Shown: positions 6,598-13,015 of the stretch, in pieces
Numbering within the stretch: the first letter of the stretch is position 1
Layout of the letters: each line of letters opens with the position of its first letter
Assembly: GCA_030683195.1 (NCBI GenBank)
Contig: JAUXQA010000112.1
Span: 1-13,562 of the forward strand
Source: Rhodoferax sp.
GTDB taxonomy: Bacteria > Pseudomonadota > Gammaproteobacteria > Burkholderiales > Burkholderiaceae_C
Direction of reading: 5' to 3'
DNA: 13,562 nucleotides
Notes under the pieces: generated by a model
Seen by the model: the letters and a program-made list of their open reading frames with translations, nothing else
The model's database searches: none
Told to the model about the DNA's origin: nothing
Position numbers and translations under genes: made by a program

Positions 6598-8628
6598 TCA
6601 GGTCGGCCAAGGGAGTTGTTTGAGTTCGCGCTTCAGTGTAGCGAGGCGCCTGGCCTGCACGCGCTCGGGCTCACCGGCTTTCCGGGGTGCATAGCGCAGT
6701 GCCTCCAGCTTGAGCAACCAGTCGCTGATGGCCTTGGCAGCCGGGTTGCCGGTACCGCGTTGGGCCAGGAGTTGCTGCGCCATGAGGCGTGGCGGGCTCT
6801 GCGGAGCCAGGGTGATTCCGATGTGCTCCAACCGGGCAGCAGCGGTGTTGAGCAGTCGCAGCCAGGGGTCTTGGCGGCTTCGTTCCCACCAGGTCCAGAT
6901 GGCACCTGCCAGGCTGGTGGCCACCACGATGCCGATCAACAAATAGGCCAAATCTTCCCAACTGGGGGCCTCAAAGCCCAGGCTTTTAAGCAGGTCCAGT
7001 TGCTTGCCCTGGGTGTAGTTCAGGACCGACTGGTTCCAGCGGTTATTGATGGCTTCCCACGCGGCGCGCAGGTTCAGGGCAAATTGCGGGTCAACGTTAC
7101 CAAACAGGGCTTCTGTGATGACCCCGCGCGGCGCCTGCAGGCGTTGCAGCGTGCCAGTGCGGCTGGGAGCCACCGACGAGGTGGGGTCGATGCGCACCCA
7201 GCCGCGCCCGGCCAGCCAGACTTCGGCCCAGGCATGGGCGTCGCTTTGGCGCACCACATGAAAACCGTCCACCGGGTTGGCCTGCCCCCCCTGATAGCCG
7301 GTGACAATGCGGGCCGGCACATCCAGTGCGCGCATCAGCACCACAAAGCTCGACGCAATGTGCTCGCAAAACCCCGCTTTTTTGTCAAACCAGAACTCGT
7401 CTGCCGTGTGCTGGCCGTAGACACCGGGCTCCAGTGTGTAGCGGTAACTCCCGTTACGCAGGCGTGCCAGCACAGCATTCACCACCAGTGTGTTGTCGGT
7501 GCCGGATAGCGTGGGGTCCCGGCGCAACTCACTGGCCAGCGCCAGGGTGCGAGGGTTGAATCCGGGCGGCAGGTTCAGATAATCCTGCAGGCCTACCACA
7601 GCGCTCTGGGGGCCGTGCTGAAAATTCGTAAAGCTCTGGGCCGTGTAGCGCACCAGTTCGGTGATGGGGCGCTGCACTTGCCACTGCAGCTCGGGTGTCA
7701 TGGTGGCCTGGAAGCCGGGCAACAGGGGCGCTGTGGCGGCGGCGTCCAGTGTCAACAGCCAGCGCCTCTGGTGTGGCTGCAAAGTCACCTGGTAGTTCAC
7801 TGGGTTGCCGAGCGACTGCAAGTCGGCCTCAGGCTGCAGGCGCGGGGGAAAGTCCGAGCGCAGCGGCAGCCAGTTGCGCCCGTCAAAGGTGGACAGTACC
7901 GGCCCCCTGAAATACAAATCGGGCTGGAGCGGCGTGGCGCCCTCAAAGCGCACCCGCATGGCAATGCTGTCGTCCAGCGCCAGGCTGGCAATGGTGCCGA
8001 CCTGCATGGAGGCCGACAAGCCACTGCGCCCACTCATGGCATCGCCCGGCATTCCCCACAGGGGTGCCATGCGTGGGAACAGCACAAACAGCACGATCAT
8101 GATGGGTGCGCCCAGCAAGGCCATGCCGGCGGCTGTTCGCGCTGCCAGCAGCAAAGGCGGGCGCCCCACCGGCATGTGGGCGTTGACCAGCGCGGTCAAC
8201 AAGCCGAGCAGGGCAATGAGCATGGCGGCTGCCGTGAGCAGCGACTGCGAGAAAAAGAAGTTGGTCAGCATCAAAAAGAAGCTGAGGAAAAACACCACAA
8301 AGGCATCCCGCCTGGCCCGAAGCTCCAGCGTTTTCATGGCCAGCAGCACCACAATCAGGGTGATGCCCGCGTCCCGCCCCATCAGTGTTTTGTGGGTGAA
8401 CAAGGTGGCCGCTACGGTGACACACACCAGCACCATGAGCGCCCAGCGCGGTGGGAGAGGTCGCAGCGTGAGGGCCAACCACCCTCGCCAGACCAAAACG
8501 CCTGCCCCCAGCAGGCTGCACCACAGCGGCAGGTGGGTCACTTGCGGCATCACGACCCAAGTCATGACCGCCAGCATGAACAACGTGTCGCGGCTGTCCC
8601 GTGGCAGGTGGGCGAGTGGCTTCAACAC
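6598..8628 (-). CDS. tgpA: TgpA-type membrane transglutaminase-like protein (DUF3488/transglutaminase core/DUF4129)
   Basis: A 676-aa inner-membrane protein. About six or seven hydrophobic segments occupy residues ~14-190, then comes a periplasmic transglutaminase-like domain. One membrane helix (about 560-581) leads to a cytoplasmic DUF4129-type tail. The papain-like triad is present: C421 in AGFCEHIASSFVVLMRALDVPARIVTGY, H465 in DAHAWAEVW, D481 in RIDPTSS. The Pseudomonas aeruginosa homologue TgpA is essential and linked to the cell envelope; its substrate is not settled. The start is GTG 8628, overlapping the DUF58 stop by 7 nt, which points to translational coupling; GTG-TTG-AAG encodes the expected MLKPLAHLPRDSRDT opening. 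It is third in a MoxR-DUF58-TgpA-MltB operon. Long antisense open frames across it are composition artefacts. Confidence 0.93.
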   Translation of the reverse strand: MLKPLAHLPRDSRDTLFMLAVMTWVVMPQVTHLPLWCSLLGAGVLVWRGWLALTLRPLPPRWALMVLVCVTVAATLFTHKTLMGRDAGITLIVVLLAMKTLELRARRDAFVVFFLSFFLMLTNFFFSQSLLTAAAMLIALLGLLTALVNAHMPVGRPPLLLAARTAAGMALLGAPIMIVLFVLFPRMAPLWGMPGDAMSGRSGLSASMQVGTIASLALDDSIAMRVRFEGATPLQPDLYFRGPVLSTFDGRNWLPLRSDFPPRLQPEADLQSLGNPVNYQVTLQPHQRRWLLTLDAAATAPLLPGFQATMTPELQWQVQRPITELVRYTAQSFTNFQHGPQSAVVGLQDYLNLPPGFNPRTLALASELRRDPTLSGTDNTLVVNAVLARLRNGSYRYTLEPGVYGQHTADEFWFDKKAGFCEHIASSFVVLMRALDVPARIVTGYQGGQANPVDGFHVVRQSDAHAWAEVWLAGRGWVRIDPTSSVAPSRTGTLQRLQAPRGVITEALFGNVDPQFALNLRAAWEAINNRWNQSVLNYTQGKQLDLLKSLGFEAPSWEDLAYLLIGIVVATSLAGAIWTWWERSRQDPWLRLLNTAAARLEHIGITLAPQSPPRLMAQQLLAQRGTGNPAAKAISDWLLKLEALRYAPRKAGEPERVQARRLATLKRELKQLPWPT

Positions 8629-9626
8629 AAAGCCAGCACTTCAAGACAGCGCAGTTTATGGGCCTCACCGTGGCCGGGTTTGATCTCGACGCCGCCCAGG
8701 CGCAGACCGTAATTCAGCCCGCGCTGTTCCGCCAACAGGACCCAGGCGCACAGGCGGGACAGTTGTTGTTCAGGGTGAGATGTGCCGGTATGCGCGCGAC
8801 TTAGCCAGAGCTCATGGCGCTGGACTTCGGCCGCGTCACGGCTGACCAGCTCGTCCTTGCCTGCAGCCTTCTTCCAGACAATGAGTTTGAGCGGATCGCC
8901 TCGGCGGTAGGCCCGCACCCCATCAAATTCACCACTGTTTGACGCATGAGCAATGCCCGCACCCCCTGCGCGGGGTTCTCCTGCGGGTAGCGGCGGTGCC
9001 GATTTTTCAGGGGCGGGGTAGACCAAAACCTGCGCGGCTGGCCGCCACACAGTCCAGACTCTGAAAGTGCCCAGGGGAAAACGTGTCTCTGCCGTGAGCG
9101 TGGGCACGCGGTGAAGGCCACGCCCGGGGGGCTTGAAGCCCAGGGTGACTGTGGTACTGCCCTGAGCGGGCACGTCGGCCCAGGTCCAGTGATCAGCACC
9201 CAAAACCGACAAGCCAATGCCATAGCGCTGGCTGCGCCCGGGATTGTTCATCTTTATAGGAATACTGGCTGTAGCCGGCATAAATATTGGCTTGGGAGAT
9301 ATCAAATTCATAGTCAGCCCCCGCAAAGTGCCGTGACCCACATGCATGCCCACCAAGGTGCTGCCCGCCAGCAAAAACGTCAGCAGATAGCCCAGGTTGA
9401 GCTGGTAGTTGATGGAGGCAATCAGCAATACCAATAGGGTCGCCCCCAGCATGAGGCCGGGGCGGGTGGGCAGGATGTAGACGTTTCGCTGGGTCAGGGT
9501 GGTGGTGTCCTGGTGGGGCAGGCGGCTCTCAAACCAGCGCCTGAAGCGGGTTCGTACATAAGCCAACGGGCTAAACCAAGCCGTCCGGCTGGCTGCTGGC
9601 TCGGCGTCAAGGGTGGCCGAGTTCAA
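8622..9626 (-). CDS. DUF58 domain protein, MoxR/TgpA partner
   Basis: A 334-aa membrane-anchored protein. Two hydrophobic helices (about 56-73 and 78-95) are followed by a beta-rich section and then the DUF58 signature, GEFDGVRAYRRGDP and KLIVWKKAA (about 232-255). DUF58 proteins accompany MoxR ATPases and are thought to be part of a MoxR-driven machine, often with von Willebrand A-like folds; biochemical function unknown. The start is inferred as TTG 9626, giving a TTGA overlap with the moxR stop. The next in-frame Met (residue 59, in PGLML) would delete the N-terminus and part of the first helix. A short AT-richer patch around 9240-9320 stays in frame and needs no special explanation. Confidence 0.9.
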   Translation of the reverse strand: MNSATLDAEPAASRTAWFSPLAYVRTRFRRWFESRLPHQDTTTLTQRNVYILPTRPGLMLGATLLVLLIASINYQLNLGYLLTFLLAGSTLVGMHVGHGTLRGLTMNLISPKPIFMPATASIPIKMNNPGRSQRYGIGLSVLGADHWTWADVPAQGSTTVTLGFKPPGRGLHRVPTLTAETRFPLGTFRVWTVWRPAAQVLVYPAPEKSAPPLPAGEPRAGGAGIAHASNSGEFDGVRAYRRGDPLKLIVWKKAAGKDELVSRDAAEVQRHELWLSRAHTGTSHPEQQLSRLCAWVLLAEQRGLNYGLRLGGVEIKPGHGEAHKLRCLEVLALC

Positions 9627-10543
9627 GGCAGCGGCACCGCATCAATCATCGCCCGCACTTGCTCCACCGATCCCCGTCCGGCATCGCCCACGGGAATCAA
9701 CCGGTGTGCCACGGTCTGGGGCAGGATGGCCTGGATGTCATCCGGGGCGACATAGTCGCGTCCACTCAACAAGGCTTGCGCCTTGGCTGCCCGCACCACC
9801 GCGATACCGGCTCGCGGGCTCAAGCCCATCAGGAACCACTGGCCCGAGCGCGTGGCGGCAATCAGGTCCTGCACATAGTTCAGCAGGGGCTCACTGGTAT
9901 GAACAGCCAACACCTTCTTTTGCAGCTCTTCCAGCTCAAGCGCAGTCAGCAGGCTGGGCAGGGCCTCCACCATGTCCCGCCGGTCATGACCCGCCAACAA
10001 TGCACGCTCGGCAGATCGGTTGGGGTAACCCAAAGAGATGCGCATCAAAAACCTGTCCAGCTGCGACTCAGGCAAGGCGTAGGTGCCGAGTTGATCATTC
10101 GGGTTTTGCGTGGCGATGACGAAAAAAGGCGAGGGCAGGGGCCGGGTTTCACCGTCGATGGTGACCTGCTTTTCTTCCATGGCCTCCAGCAATGCACTTT
10201 GCGTTTTCGGGCTTGCGCGGTTGATTTCGTCGGCCAGCAAAACTTGCGCAAACAAGGGTCCGGGATGAAATACAAAAGCGGCCTTGTCGCGCTCGAAAAT
10301 CGACACACCTGACAAGTCGCTCGGCATCAGATCGGCAGTAAATTGCACCCGTGAGAACTGCAGACCAAAGGTTCTGGCCAAGGCGTGGGCCAGTGTGGTT
10401 TTTCCCACACCGGGCACGTCTTCAATCAATAAATGTCCCCCGGCCAGCAGGCAAGCGACACAGTCTTGCGTTTGCGCAGGCTTGCCCACAATCACCGTGT
10501 TAAGCTGTTCGACCAGTGATTTAAGTTTGATTTGTGCGTCCAT
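9623..10543 (-). CDS. MoxR-family AAA+ ATPase
   Basis: A 306-aa cytosolic AAA+ ATPase of the MoxR group, chaperone-like proteins that remodel or activate partners in an ATP-dependent way. Visible motifs are Walker A PGVGKTT (44-50), Walker B VLLADEIN (101-108) and the sensor-1 region FFVIATQNP with N147. The MoxR-typical segments MEEKQVTIDGETRPLP and LPESQLDRF are also present. ATG 10543 has only a weak ribosome-binding sequence. It is the first gene of the - strand operon and stands 41 bp from the divergent HDAC-like gene, so its promoter must lie in that short gap or within the HDAC gene. The stop overlaps the TTG start of the DUF58 gene by 4 nt. The target in this organism is unknown; the DUF58 and TgpA products are the natural candidates. 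Confidence 0.95.
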   Translation of the reverse strand: MDAQIKLKSLVEQLNTVIVGKPAQTQDCVACLLAGGHLLIEDVPGVGKTTLAHALARTFGLQFSRVQFTADLMPSDLSGVSIFERDKAAFVFHPGPLFAQVLLADEINRASPKTQSALLEAMEEKQVTIDGETRPLPSPFFVIATQNPNDQLGTYALPESQLDRFLMRISLGYPNRSAERALLAGHDRRDMVEALPSLLTALELEELQKKVLAVHTSEPLLNYVQDLIAATRSGQWFLMGLSPRAGIAVVRAAKAQALLSGRDYVAPDDIQAILPQTVAHRLIPVGDAGRGSVEQVRAMIDAVPLP

Positions 10544-10584
10544 GACAGCACGTTACCAAAAAATTAAAGAGACAGGCTACTACC
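10544..10584. promoter_or_regulatory. 41-bp divergent intergenic region (MoxR operon / HDAC-like gene)
   Basis: This gap separates two divergently transcribed operons and must hold or overlap both start regions. It contains an AT-rich core (CCAAAAAATTAAAGAGA, 10557-10573) with TTAAAG-like and TAATTT-like -10 candidates, one on each strand. Two complete non-overlapping sigma-70 promoters cannot fit in 41 bp, so the promoters probably overlap each other or extend into the coding regions. No palindrome is evident. Confidence 0.45.
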
Positions 10585-11538
10585 GTGACTATGACCGGAT
10601 ACTTCACCCACCCCGACTGCCGTAAACACGAAATGGGCCCTGGTCACCCCGAGTGCCCTGAACGTCTTGATGCCATTGAAGACCGACTGCTGATCTCTGG
10701 TGTAGGCGACGCACTGGACCGGCGCGAAGCCCCGATTGCTCCTCTGGCTGATATCGAACTGGCGCATGGCCGAATGCACGTGGCATCACTGCGGGGCTTG
10801 AGCGATGTCTTGAAGGAAGAGATTGAAGCCGGCGGCCCTACCCACAGCCAGGTGGACCCCGATACCTCCTTGAACATCTATACGTGGGACGCCGCCTTGC
10901 GAGCAGCCGGCGCTGCTCTGGCGGCGACCGACGCAGTCATTGCGGGTGAGTTGGAAAATGCTTTTTGCGCCGTGCGCCCACCGGGTCACCACGCCTGCCG
11001 GGACAAGGCGATGGGCTTCTGTTTTTTCAACAACGTGGCCGTTGCCGCCAAGTACGCCCTGGAGCGCCATGGCCTCAAGCGGGTCGCGATTGTGGACTTT
11101 GATGTGCACCATGGCAACGGAACCGAAGACATCGTGGCCGGTGACGAGCGCATTCTCATGGTCAGTTTTTATCAGCATCCCTTCTATCCCATGGACTGGT
11201 CCTTCTCCAACGCGGGCAACCTGGTCAATTTGCCGGTGCCGGCTTACACCAAGGGCATGGATGTCAGAGAGCTGATTGAAAGTATCTGGATTCCGCGTCT
11301 TGAAGCATTCAAGCCTGAGATGATCTTTATCAGCGCCGGATTCGATGCACACCGGGAGGACGACATGGGTCAGATGGGCCTGGTTGAACAGGACTATGCC
11401 TGGATCACGAGTCGTATCAAGGACGTCGCGCGACGCCATGCCAAGGGCCGGATTGTGTCTTGCCTGGAAGGTGGCTACTCCTTGAGCGCGCTTGCGCGTA
11501 GTGTGGAGGCGCATATCCGGGTGCTGGCGGATGTTTAA
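10585..11538 (+). CDS. Class II histone deacetylase-like amidohydrolase
   Basis: A 317-aa zinc-dependent deacetylase-superfamily protein. Bacterial members hydrolyse acetyl-amide bonds in small molecules such as acetylpolyamines or in proteins; the substrate here is unknown. Active-site motifs in order: RPPGHHAC (H135, H136), the metal site FDVHHGNGTED (D173, H175), SAGFDAH (D254) and LEGGYS (Y298 in the position of the catalytic Tyr region). All expected residues are present and the length suits a single-domain enzyme. GTG 10585 sits 8 nt after ACAGG; ATG 10591 is two codons in and is nearly as good, giving MTGYFTHPDC, the common family start. The stop overlaps the MscS gene by 8 nt (ATGTTTAA, 11531-11538), so the two are translated as a unit. 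No signal peptide, so cytosolic. Confidence 0.93.
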   Translation: MTMTGYFTHPDCRKHEMGPGHPECPERLDAIEDRLLISGVGDALDRREAPIAPLADIELAHGRMHVASLRGLSDVLKEEIEAGGPTHSQVDPDTSLNIYTWDAALRAAGAALAATDAVIAGELENAFCAVRPPGHHACRDKAMGFCFFNNVAVAAKYALERHGLKRVAIVDFDVHHGNGTEDIVAGDERILMVSFYQHPFYPMDWSFSNAGNLVNLPVPAYTKGMDVRELIESIWIPRLEAFKPEMIFISAGFDAHREDDMGQMGLVEQDYAWITSRIKDVARRHAKGRIVSCLEGGYSLSALARSVEAHIRVLADV

Positions 11539-12808
11539 CAACCGGATTACTGATTTCGACGTTTGGCTGGCGGCACTGATCAAACCCAATTCACTGATTG
11601 AGTTGGGTGTGCTGCTGCTGTGTGCCACCCTGGCTTGGGGGGTTGCGGCGATGCTGTCCCGCGCGGTGGGTGTGCGGGATGCCTCTTCCATCATGTTCGG
11701 CAAAGTCACAGTCGACGGCGTGCTTTTTCCATTGTTGCTGTTGTCTCTGGCCTACGGCGCACAAACCCTGATGCTCGGGCGAGTGCCGCTGGTGGTGTTC
11801 AAGATTGCCATTCCTGTGCTACTGGCTCTGCTGGTGATCCGGCTGGGCGTCAAAGTGCTGCAGGCGGCTTTTGATGACAAGCCGATCGTCCGCGTGCTGG
11901 AGCGCACCATTTCCTGGGTAGCCTGGCTGGCCATGGTGCTGTGGGTCAGTGGCCTGTTGCCCCTGCTTCTGGAGGAGCTTGACCAGATCACCTGGAAGAT
12001 CGGTGGCTCCAAGATGTCGGTTCGCACGATGATCGAAGGGGCGTTGACAGCGGGTGCGATGCTGATCATTTCGCTCTGGATCTCGGCCGCCATTGAGTCC
12101 CGTTTATTGCGTAACGCCACTGGCGGCGAGTTGTCGCTGCGAAAGGCAGCGAGCAATGCGACCCGGGCCTTACTGATGTTTGTGGGCCTCATGCTGGCGG
12201 TCTCGGCGGTGGGTATCGATCTGACAGCGTTCTCTGTGGTGGGTGGCGCGATTGGTGTGGGTGTGGGTTTTGGCCTGCAAAAGCTGGCTGCCAACTATGT
12301 CAGTGGATTTGTCATCCTGGCCGAGCGCAGCATGCGCATTGGCGACAACGTGCGGGTCGACAACTTCGAGGGTGTGGTCATGGAGATCAACGCCCGCTAC
12401 ACGGTGATCCGGTCATTGGCGGGTCGTGAATCCATTGTCCCCAACGAAATGCTAATCACGACGCGGGTTGAAAATTTGTCACTGGCAGATTCCCGTGTCT
12501 GGCTTTTTACGGTGGTGTCGGTGGGGTATGACAGCGATGAGAATCTGGTGATGGACTTGCTCAAGCAGGCTGCCCTGAACCAGCCCCGCGTGTTGCGTGA
12601 CCCCGGACCCTCGGTGAACCTGTCGGTTTTTGGTGCTGACGGGCTGGAGTTCAAAGTGGGGTTCTGGATCGCTGATCCCGAGAACGGCAGCGACAACTTG
12701 CGCTCCATGATCAACCTGGACATCCTCAGATCTTTGCGCGCTAACCACATTGAAATACCTTACCCGCAAAGAGTGATTCATAGCCGCGTGATTGAAAACG
12801 TGCTTTAG
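11531..12808 (+). CDS. MscS-family mechanosensitive ion channel
   Basis: A 425-aa channel, longer than E. coli MscS (286 aa) because of extra N-terminal membrane helices (about five or six in all). The pore-lining helix is AFSVVGGAIGVGVGFGLQKLAANYVSGF (about 233-260), with the Gly/Ala packing expected. It leads into the beta domain IRIGDNVRV-like segment (seen as MRIGDNVRVDNFEGVV), IVPNEMLITTRVENLS and a C-terminal alpha/beta domain. Such channels release solutes on hypo-osmotic shock. ATG 11531 overlaps the HDAC-like stop by 8 nt. The open frame back to 11492 lies within the HDAC-like gene and is not favoured. The RBS is weak and translation is probably coupled. Why it is paired with a deacetylase is unknown. 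Confidence 0.92.
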   Translation: MFNNRITDFDVWLAALIKPNSLIELGVLLLCATLAWGVAAMLSRAVGVRDASSIMFGKVTVDGVLFPLLLLSLAYGAQTLMLGRVPLVVFKIAIPVLLALLVIRLGVKVLQAAFDDKPIVRVLERTISWVAWLAMVLWVSGLLPLLLEELDQITWKIGGSKMSVRTMIEGALTAGAMLIISLWISAAIESRLLRNATGGELSLRKAASNATRALLMFVGLMLAVSAVGIDLTAFSVVGGAIGVGVGFGLQKLAANYVSGFVILAERSMRIGDNVRVDNFEGVVMEINARYTVIRSLAGRESIVPNEMLITTRVENLSLADSRVWLFTVVSVGYDSDENLVMDLLKQAALNQPRVLRDPGPSVNLSVFGADGLEFKVGFWIADPENGSDNLRSMINLDILRSLRANHIEIPYPQRVIHSRVIENVL

Positions 12809-12822
12809 TCAGCAGGTATAAT
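12792..12822 (+). promoter_or_regulatory. Upstream etfB promoter candidate (P1)
   Basis: TATAAT (12817-12822) is a perfect -10 hexamer. TTGAAA (12792-12797) is a five-of-six -35 at a long 19-nt spacing, inside the last codons of the MscS gene. The expected start site, about 12829, falls on the left edge of the palindrome at 12829-12850. If used, it would give an etfB leader of roughly 185 nt that includes the hairpin at 12853-12898. The long spacing makes it uncertain. Confidence 0.4.
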
Positions 12823-12828
12823 TTTTAC

Positions 12829-12850
12829 AAAAAGCACGATCGTTCTTTTT
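12829..12850. promoter_or_regulatory. 22-bp palindrome (core ACGATCGT), operator or weak terminator
   Basis: AAAAAG-C-ACGATCGT-T-CTTTTT pairs in 10 of 11 positions about its centre (12839/12840), with one C/T mismatch. It starts where transcription from the TATAAT box would begin, which suits a repressor operator of TetR type. It also lies just after the MscS stop and ends in a T-run, so a bidirectional rho-independent terminator is the alternative. The AT-rich outer stem and tight core argue for an operator. The regulator cannot be named from sequence. Confidence 0.5.
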
Positions 12851-12852
12851 TG

Positions 12853-12898
12853 GTCACTTCAGCCAAAGTTCACCAAGGTGACGCGGGCTGGAGTGGAC
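12853..12898 (+). other. Long imperfect hairpin in the etfB upstream region
   Basis: CACTTCAGCC (12855-12864) pairs with GGCTGGAGTG (12886-12895) over 10 positions, one of them G-U in RNA. GT before and AC after (with a bulged G) add two more pairs. Inside, TCAC-CAAG-GTGA (12870-12881) forms a second small hairpin. It could be a leader RNA element if P1 is used, or the transcriptional end of the MscS operon, although no T-run follows. Not assigned to a known riboswitch class. Confidence 0.4.
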
Positions 12899-12913
12899 AC
12901 AGCATAGAATCGA

Positions 12914-12937
12914 TCGATTGACGTGTACGTCAATCGA
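12914..12937. promoter_or_regulatory. Operator box 1, TTGACGTGTACGTCAA type (LiuR-like)
   Basis: A perfect palindrome with 11-bp arms (TCGATTGACGT and ACGTCAATCGA) around a 2-nt GT spacer. Its inner 16 bp differ by one base from box 2. The ACGT-containing arms and position upstream of etfB recall the sites of the MerR-family regulator LiuR, which controls branched-chain amino-acid and acyl-CoA degradation genes in proteobacteria. That link is from memory of the family motif and was not tested. Confidence 0.7.
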
Positions 12938-12958
12938 AGTTGACGCGTACGTCAACTT
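12937..12958. promoter_or_regulatory. Operator box 2, TTGACGCGTACGTCAA type (LiuR-like)
   Basis: Palindrome with 9-bp arms (AAGTTGACG and CGTCAACTT) around the 4-nt CGTA. Its centre lies 22 bp from that of box 1, about two helical turns, so two dimers would bind on the same face. It abuts or overlaps the -35 candidate TTGAGA (12958-12963) of the proximal etfB promoter, a position suited to repression or regulated activation. Confidence 0.7.
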
Positions 12959-12986
12959 TGAGAATGTGTACGTTAAAGAATAAAAC
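12958..12986 (+). promoter_or_regulatory. etfB: Proximal etfB promoter candidate (P2)
   Basis: TTGAGA (12958-12963, five of six) and TAAAAC (12981-12986, four of six) are separated by 17 nt. Transcription would start near 12993, leaving a leader of about 20 nt that contains the GGAG ribosome-binding sequence (13004-13007). Box 2 touches the -35 and box 3 fills the spacer, as expected of a promoter controlled by the protein binding those boxes. Confidence 0.45.
12961..12976. promoter_or_regulatory. Operator box 3, degenerate copy
   Basis: This stretch matches the box 1 16-mer at 11 of 16 positions. The right half is well kept (GTGTACGT followed by TAA) and the left half is lost. Its centre is 21 bp from that of box 2, continuing the 22-bp phase. 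It falls between the -35 and -10 candidates of the proximal promoter. It could be a weak third binding site or the remains of one. Confidence 0.45.
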
Positions 12987-13015
12987 CGAATTTACAACCC
13001 TCTGGAGTCGCAGCA

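Noticed and set aside
6593..6610. TTG start at 6610 for mltB
   Set aside because: It would overlap tgpA and put MADLIH before the signal peptide; ATG 6592 gives a clean signal peptide start. The weak RBS leaves some doubt.
7615..8712. 365-codon and 292-codon open frames on the + strand opposite tgpA
   Set aside because: Their translations are Gln/His/Arg/Gly-rich with no domain character, and they lie wholly antisense to a well supported gene with an intact catalytic triad. Long stop-free antisense frames are common in GC-rich genes.
9230..9320. AT-richer patch within the DUF58 gene as possible inserted element
   Set aside because: The reading frame and protein character continue through it without repeats or inverted ends; local composition drift is enough.
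10786..11709. 307-codon open frame on the - strand opposite the HDAC-like gene
   Set aside because: No recognisable motif, no RBS, and it spans the end of one real gene and the start of another. It is a composition shadow.
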